Source: Lutibacter sp.
GTDB lineage: Bacteria; Bacteroidota; Bacteroidia; Flavobacteriales; Flavobacteriaceae
Direction: 5' to 3'
Length of the DNA: 8,742 bases
Assembly: GCA_003516285.1 (NCBI GenBank)
Contig: DPCK01000056.1
Location: 3,055-11,796, forward strand
Shown: positions 6,075-8,742 of the stretch, in pieces
How positions within the stretch are numbered: the stretch's first letter is position 1
Layout: each line of letters begins with the position of its first letter
Made by a program: the position numbers and the translations under genes
Notes under the pieces: generated by a model
The model's database searches: none
Told to the model about the DNA's origin: nothing
The model's input: the letters and a program-made list of their open reading frames with translations, nothing else

Positions 6075-6839
6075 ATGACTGTATCTAAAAAGATTGTAAT
6101 TTTATGTGTTTTACTGTTAACGTTGAAAACTTTTTCACAAGAAATCGTTACCGACAGACCAGATCAAACAGAATCTTCCATCACTGTGGGGAAAAATGAT
6201 ATTCAAATTGAAAGCGGCGTTTTGTATCAAAAAAGCGATAATTCGAATAGTTTTTTTGGACCTTCCACTTTACTGCGTTACGGGTTCACAAATGGAGTGG
6301 AATTGCGTTTTGTGTCCCAATTTGAATCAACTAAAATAGGATTAGAAGGTGGTGATATTAGTTACTCGGGATTTAACGATTTGGAATTTGGCGCAAAAAT
6401 TCAATTGTTAAAAAAGGAAACTATAAATACCGAAATGGCATTTTTATCACACGTAATAATTCCTAGCGCCAAAGAAAATTTAACATCTAACCATATTGGG
6501 GTTGTTAATAAATTGTCGATTTCACACGAAATTTCTGATAAAATTGGATTGGGCTACAATATTGGATACGATTATGTTGGGCAACAAAGTTCGCTCACTT
6601 ATTCTGCAGCATTGGGGTTTCAACTTTCAAATTCAATAGGTTTTTATATTGAACCTTATGGTGAATGGGGAAAATCAAACAATTTTGAAAGCAATTTTGA
6701 TGTGGGATTTTCCTATTTGGTAAATGACAATTTTCAATTAGATGCTTCCTATGGGGTTGGGTTAAATAACGATATGCAGTATCTTTCAGTTGGTTTTAGC
6801 TGGAGAATTCAACATTTTTTGGTTAAGAAGAAAGCATAA
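6075..6839 (+). CDS. Outer-membrane beta-barrel, 'transporter' family (PF13557-like), metal-regulated candidate
   Basis: A 254-residue secreted protein. Residues 1-21 form a signal peptide (Lys-rich start, hydrophobic 'IVILCVLLLTL', cleavage likely at 'TFS|QE'). The mature start 'IVTDRPDQTESS' is the hallmark of a large Bacteroidota group annotated as 'transporter' or MetA-pathway phenol degradation-like (PF13557). The rest alternates polar and hydrophobic residues in strand pairs ('LRYGFTNGVELRFVSQFES', 'IGLGYNIGYDYVG'), and the last strand, 'QYLSVGFSWRIQHF', ends on an aromatic before a short basic tail. This fits an outer-membrane barrel of about 10-12 strands. The substrate is unknown for the family. 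Divergence from a DtxR-type repressor over a shared palindrome suggests a link to metal supply, as an outer-membrane route or a stress response. That link is inference. Confidence 0.8.
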   Translation: MTVSKKIVILCVLLLTLKTFSQEIVTDRPDQTESSITVGKNDIQIESGVLYQKSDNSNSFFGPSTLLRYGFTNGVELRFVSQFESTKIGLEGGDISYSGFNDLEFGAKIQLLKKETINTEMAFLSHVIIPSAKENLTSNHIGVVNKLSISHEISDKIGLGYNIGYDYVGQQSSLTYSAALGFQLSNSIGFYIEPYGEWGKSNNFESNFDVGFSYLVNDNFQLDASYGVGLNNDMQYLSVGFSWRIQHFLVKKKA

Positions 6840-6844
6840 ATATG

Positions 6845-6852
6845 TATTTTTG
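6845..6852 (+). promoter_or_regulatory. Predicted -7 box of the panE-like gene
   Basis: TATTTTTG fits TAnnTTTG and lies 18 bases before ATG 6871. A TTTG at 6818-6821 is 23 bases upstream, slightly long for a -33 element and inside the end of the beta-barrel gene. The box overlaps a 12-bp palindrome, TTTGAATTCAAA (6849-6860), and TTGAATT recurs at 6863-6869; these may be chance in AT-rich DNA. Confidence 0.45.
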
Positions 6853-6870
6853 AATTCAAATATTGAATTT

Positions 6871-7812
6871 ATGCATATTGTAATTTACGGAACAGGCGGT
6901 GTTGGAGGTTATTTTGGCGCTCGATTGGCGCAAGCCGGAAACAAGGTCACTTTTATTGCCCGCGGAAAACATTTAGAAGCCATTCAGAAAAACGGACTGC
7001 AGCTCAAAAGTCCGAAAGGAGATTATTTGGTTTTTCCTGCAAATGCAACAGCAAATATTGCTGATGTTACCGATATCGATTTAATTTTGGTTTGTGTAAA
7101 AACGTGGCAACTGGAAGCCGCAGCCATAGAAATTAATCGGGTTTTAAGTGAAAAAACGATAGTTATTTCATTGTTGAATGGCGTTAACAATACGGATGCT
7201 TTAAGTGCGATTATAAACAAAAAACATATTTTGGGCGGATTGTGCAAAGTGGTGAGCAAGATTGAAGATTTTGGCATTATCAATCACTTATCATTTGAGC
7301 CCACCATTATTATTGGGGAATTGGACAATGTGAAAACCGAAAGGGCTTTATTGCTGGAAAAATTATTTTTAAATGCCGGCATCACCACCAAATTGGCCGA
7401 GAATATTCAAACAGAAATATGGTCAAAGTTTTTATTTATTTCAACAATTAGCGCCATTGGCGCTTTAACCAGAGCCACTATTGGTGAAATGATCGCTTCA
7501 CCAACAATAAAAGAACTTATGCATAAAACTGCTGCGGAAATTGTGGCAGTGGCAAAGGCAAAAGGTGTTCATTTATCTGATAAACTTGTTGAACAGCAAT
7601 TTAAAATTATAGAATCCCAGCCGTACAACACAACTTCTTCACTTCAACGTGATATAATGGAAGGAAAACCATCGGAATTGGAAGCTCAAAACGGCACCGT
7701 TGTAAAAATGGGCATTGAACTTGGTATTCCAACTCCGGTAAATTCTTTTATTTATCATTGTTTGCTGCCTCAGGAAAATAAAGCGAGAAGTGAGAAGACG
7801 AAATTAAACTGA
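6871..7812 (+). CDS. panE: 2-dehydropantoate 2-reductase (ketopantoate reductase family, PanE/ApbA)
   Basis: Cytoplasmic NADPH-dependent reductase of 313 residues. The family reaction is ketopantoate to pantoate, for pantothenate and CoA synthesis. The N-terminal Rossmann fold opens with GTGGVGGYFG (7-16); Arg31 in 'IARGKH' fits binding of the NADPH phosphate. 'LLNGVNN' (101-107) gives the conserved Asn103. The C-terminal helical domain has the catalytic Lys186 ('EIWSKF') and, in 'SSLQRDIMEGKPSELEAQNG', Ser257 and Glu269 at the places of E. coli Ser244 and Glu256. The start is ATG 6871; an in-frame ATG at 6790 would add 27 residues and overlap the upstream gene, but the family always begins directly with the 'MxIxIxGxGxxG' strand and a promoter box lies between. 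No panB, panC or other CoA genes are nearby, so a related 2-oxoacid reductase role cannot be excluded. Confidence 0.88.
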   Translation: MHIVIYGTGGVGGYFGARLAQAGNKVTFIARGKHLEAIQKNGLQLKSPKGDYLVFPANATANIADVTDIDLILVCVKTWQLEAAAIEINRVLSEKTIVISLLNGVNNTDALSAIINKKHILGGLCKVVSKIEDFGIINHLSFEPTIIIGELDNVKTERALLLEKLFLNAGITTKLAENIQTEIWSKFLFISTISAIGALTRATIGEMIASPTIKELMHKTAAEIVAVAKAKGVHLSDKLVEQQFKIIESQPYNTTSSLQRDIMEGKPSELEAQNGTVVKMGIELGIPTPVNSFIYHCLLPQENKARSEKTKLN

Positions 7813-7883
7813 AAGACACTTTTAACCGCAAATTACGCAAAGAAAATACGCAAAGAGCGTCAGATTTTGAACTTTAAAATAAG

Positions 7884-7916
7884 GCTGCGTTAGCGATAGC
7901 AGCGATATCCTTTTTT
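7884..7916 (+). terminator. Possible terminator downstream of panE
   Basis: A five-base GC-rich stem (GCTGC 7884-7888, GCAGC 7899-7903) is followed, after seven bases, by six T residues (7911-7916). The gap between stem and T-run is longer than in a textbook Rho-independent terminator, so this is a weak call. The element is part of the repeat cluster and may be there for other reasons. Confidence 0.3.
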
Positions 7917-7953
7917 GTAATGAAATGAAAAAAAAGATTTAGCGAATAGCGCG

Positions 7954-7971
7954 ACCCGCCAGCTGGCGGGT
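7954..7971. repeat. 18-bp perfect GC-rich palindrome
   Basis: ACCCGCCAG-CTGGCGGGT is a perfect inverted repeat with no spacer. GCG at 7951-7953 and CGC at 7974-7976 extend it after a two-base bulge. It is strongly GC-rich against an AT-rich background, as REP elements are, and lies 43 bases from the stop of the EamA gene. Confidence 0.7.
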
Positions 7972-8013
7972 AACGCCCACCAAAAAGACGGGCAGACCCA
8001 AAAGATTGTTGAA

Positions 8014-8742
8014 TTAAATTATGGGTATTTTCGCTTTTTTGCTGATCAAATAAACGCCAGCAACCACTAACAAACAGCTGAATATTTTGACAAAACCGAT
8101 GTCTTGTGCATATTCGTCAAAATTTAATACAAAAGCGTAAATGGCAACCATAATAAAACTGACCACAGGCTGCAAATAAATATAACTTCCGGTAACGGAC
8201 GGCGCCACTTTACTGAGCGCATAAATATTAAAAAGGTAGGTTAAAAAAGTGGTTCCAAGGATTACAAAGGCTACGGTGAGGTATGTTTTTGAAGTAAATG
8301 CAGCAAAATCTGTGCTCAATAAATCGTTGATGCCTATAGGAAACATAAATAAAAATCCGAATAAAAACGCCCAGCTTATTATGGTAATTGGGTTGTATTT
8401 TTTCATTAAAGGTTTCACCAAAACCAAATATAGGGCATAGGCGCAGGTATTGATAAAAACAAATACATTACCTAAAATTGAACTTGTTCCTCCTGCTTTT
8501 TTTCCGTATAAAATCAAAAGCACCGCACCAATAGCACCAAGTGCAATGCCAATAAGTTTTATCAGTGTTATTCTTTCTTTCAGCATAAAAGCGCTAAAAA
8601 CCAACACCAAAACAGGAACTGCAGTAATTATTATGGACGCATCAATTGGCGAGGTTAAACTTAATCCGTTAAAGAAAAACAGCTGATTTGCGGCAACACC
8701 CAAAAATCCGCAGAGAATTAATAAAGGAAAATCTTTTTTGTC
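8014..8742 (-). CDS. EamA/DMT-family membrane transporter, N-terminus cut by window edge
   Basis: Inner-membrane drug/metabolite-type exporter. The minus frame is open from the right edge (8742) to TAA at 8014-8016, giving 242 residues. Full-length EamA proteins have about 290-300, so roughly 50 N-terminal residues, about two helices, are off-window. An in-frame TTG at 8703 is not a credible start because coding sequence continues upstream of it. Visible: the end of the first EamA repeat ('SPIDASIIITAVPVLVLVFSAFMLKERITLIKLIGIALGAIGAVLLI') and the whole second repeat, ending 'LQPVVSFIMVAIYAF...VKIFSCLLVVAGVYLISKKAK'. This is the usual pattern of a Pro-containing helix, a short acidic loop and a closing helix with a basic tail. 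The substrate is unknown. It is convergent with panE across the repeat cluster. Confidence 0.9.
   Translation of the reverse strand, partial: DKKDFPLLILCGFLGVAANQLFFFNGLSLTSPIDASIIITAVPVLVLVFSAFMLKERITLIKLIGIALGAIGAVLLILYGKKAGGTSSILGNVFVFINTCAYALYLVLVKPLMKKYNPITIISWAFLFGFLFMFPIGINDLLSTDFAAFTSKTYLTVAFVILGTTFLTYLFNIYALSKVAPSVTGSYIYLQPVVSFIMVAIYAFVLNFDEYAQDIGFVKIFSCLLVVAGVYLISKKAKIPII

Larger units (their letters stand above)
7813..8013. repeat. Intergenic cluster of short repeats and palindromes between convergent genes
   Basis: No gene is seen. Three blocks follow one another. (a) CGCAAA occurs three times (starting 7827, 7836, 7849), twice within the exact 10-mer TACGCAAAGA (7834-7843 and 7847-7856). 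(b) 7884-7903 is a GCTGC/GCAGC stem with a direct repeat AGCGATA (7892-7898, 7901-7907), then CTTTTTT (7910-7916) pairing with AAAAAAG (7930-7936). (c) 7954-7971 is an 18-bp perfect palindrome centred on CAGCTG, followed by GCCC (7975-7978) pairing with GGGC (7990-7993). Blocks like these are, from general familiarity, dispersed between genes in flavobacterial genomes. They look like REP-type elements and may also terminate the two convergent genes. Copy number cannot be judged from one window. Confidence 0.55.

Noticed and set aside
7822..7860. CGCAAA repeats as a possible CRISPR array
   Set aside because: Units are about 10 bases with 3-base gaps, far too short for repeat-spacer structure, and no cas genes are present.
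8249..8686. Two plus-strand open frames opposite the EamA gene
   Set aside because: Antisense to clear EamA repeats; the products are Lys/Pro-rich without any domain.

Overview
The window looks like chromosomal DNA of a marine or soil Flavobacteriaceae-type Bacteroidota. It is AT-rich, its genes lack Shine-Dalgarno sequences, and most transcription units start with a TAnnTTTG -7 box followed by a short leader, the pattern of the Bacteroidota primary sigma factor. The proteins (GufA-like ZIP, FeoA-FeoB-Cys-rich small protein, DtxR-family regulator, 'TDRPDQTESS' beta-barrel) also fit that group. I see no phage, plasmid, insertion-sequence, CRISPR or defence genes.

Layout. (1) 1-894, minus: rseP, an intramembrane site-2 protease, cut by the left edge. 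(2) 1054-1728, plus: a SCO1/SenC copper chaperone, divergent from rseP. (3) 1800-4260, plus: feoA, feoB and a 39-residue Cys-rich membrane protein. These overlap by one base at each junction and form the ferrous-iron uptake operon, whose promoter carries perfect palindromes. (4) 4261-4510: intergenic DNA with a strong hairpin between convergent operons and a GC-rich, repeat-like patch. (5) 5995 down to 4511, minus: a DtxR/MntR-family regulator and, 3 bases downstream, a ZIP metal transporter. (6) 6075-6839, plus: an outer-membrane beta-barrel divergent from the regulator. A palindrome lies midway between the two promoters. (7) 6871-7812, plus: a PanE/ApbA-family ketopantoate reductase. (8) 7813-8013: a cluster of short repeats and palindromes. 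(9) 8742 down to 8014, minus: an EamA (DMT) transporter, cut by the right edge.

How it fits together. The centre of the window, about 1.0-6.85 kb, reads as a transition-metal homeostasis neighbourhood: copper delivery to cytochrome oxidase (SCO), Fe(II) import (Feo), divalent-metal transport (ZIP), a metal-responsive repressor, and a beta-barrel probably controlled by that repressor. The best regulatory observation is that the arms of the 16-bp palindrome at 6029-6044 themselves serve as the -33-like elements of both divergent promoters, so one bound dimer would shut both. The feo promoter has a different 7-1-7 palindrome, closer to a Fur/PerR-type box. I found no clearly new biological system. 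The most informative open points are the regulon logic, the metal sensed by the DtxR homologue, and the role of the beta-barrel.
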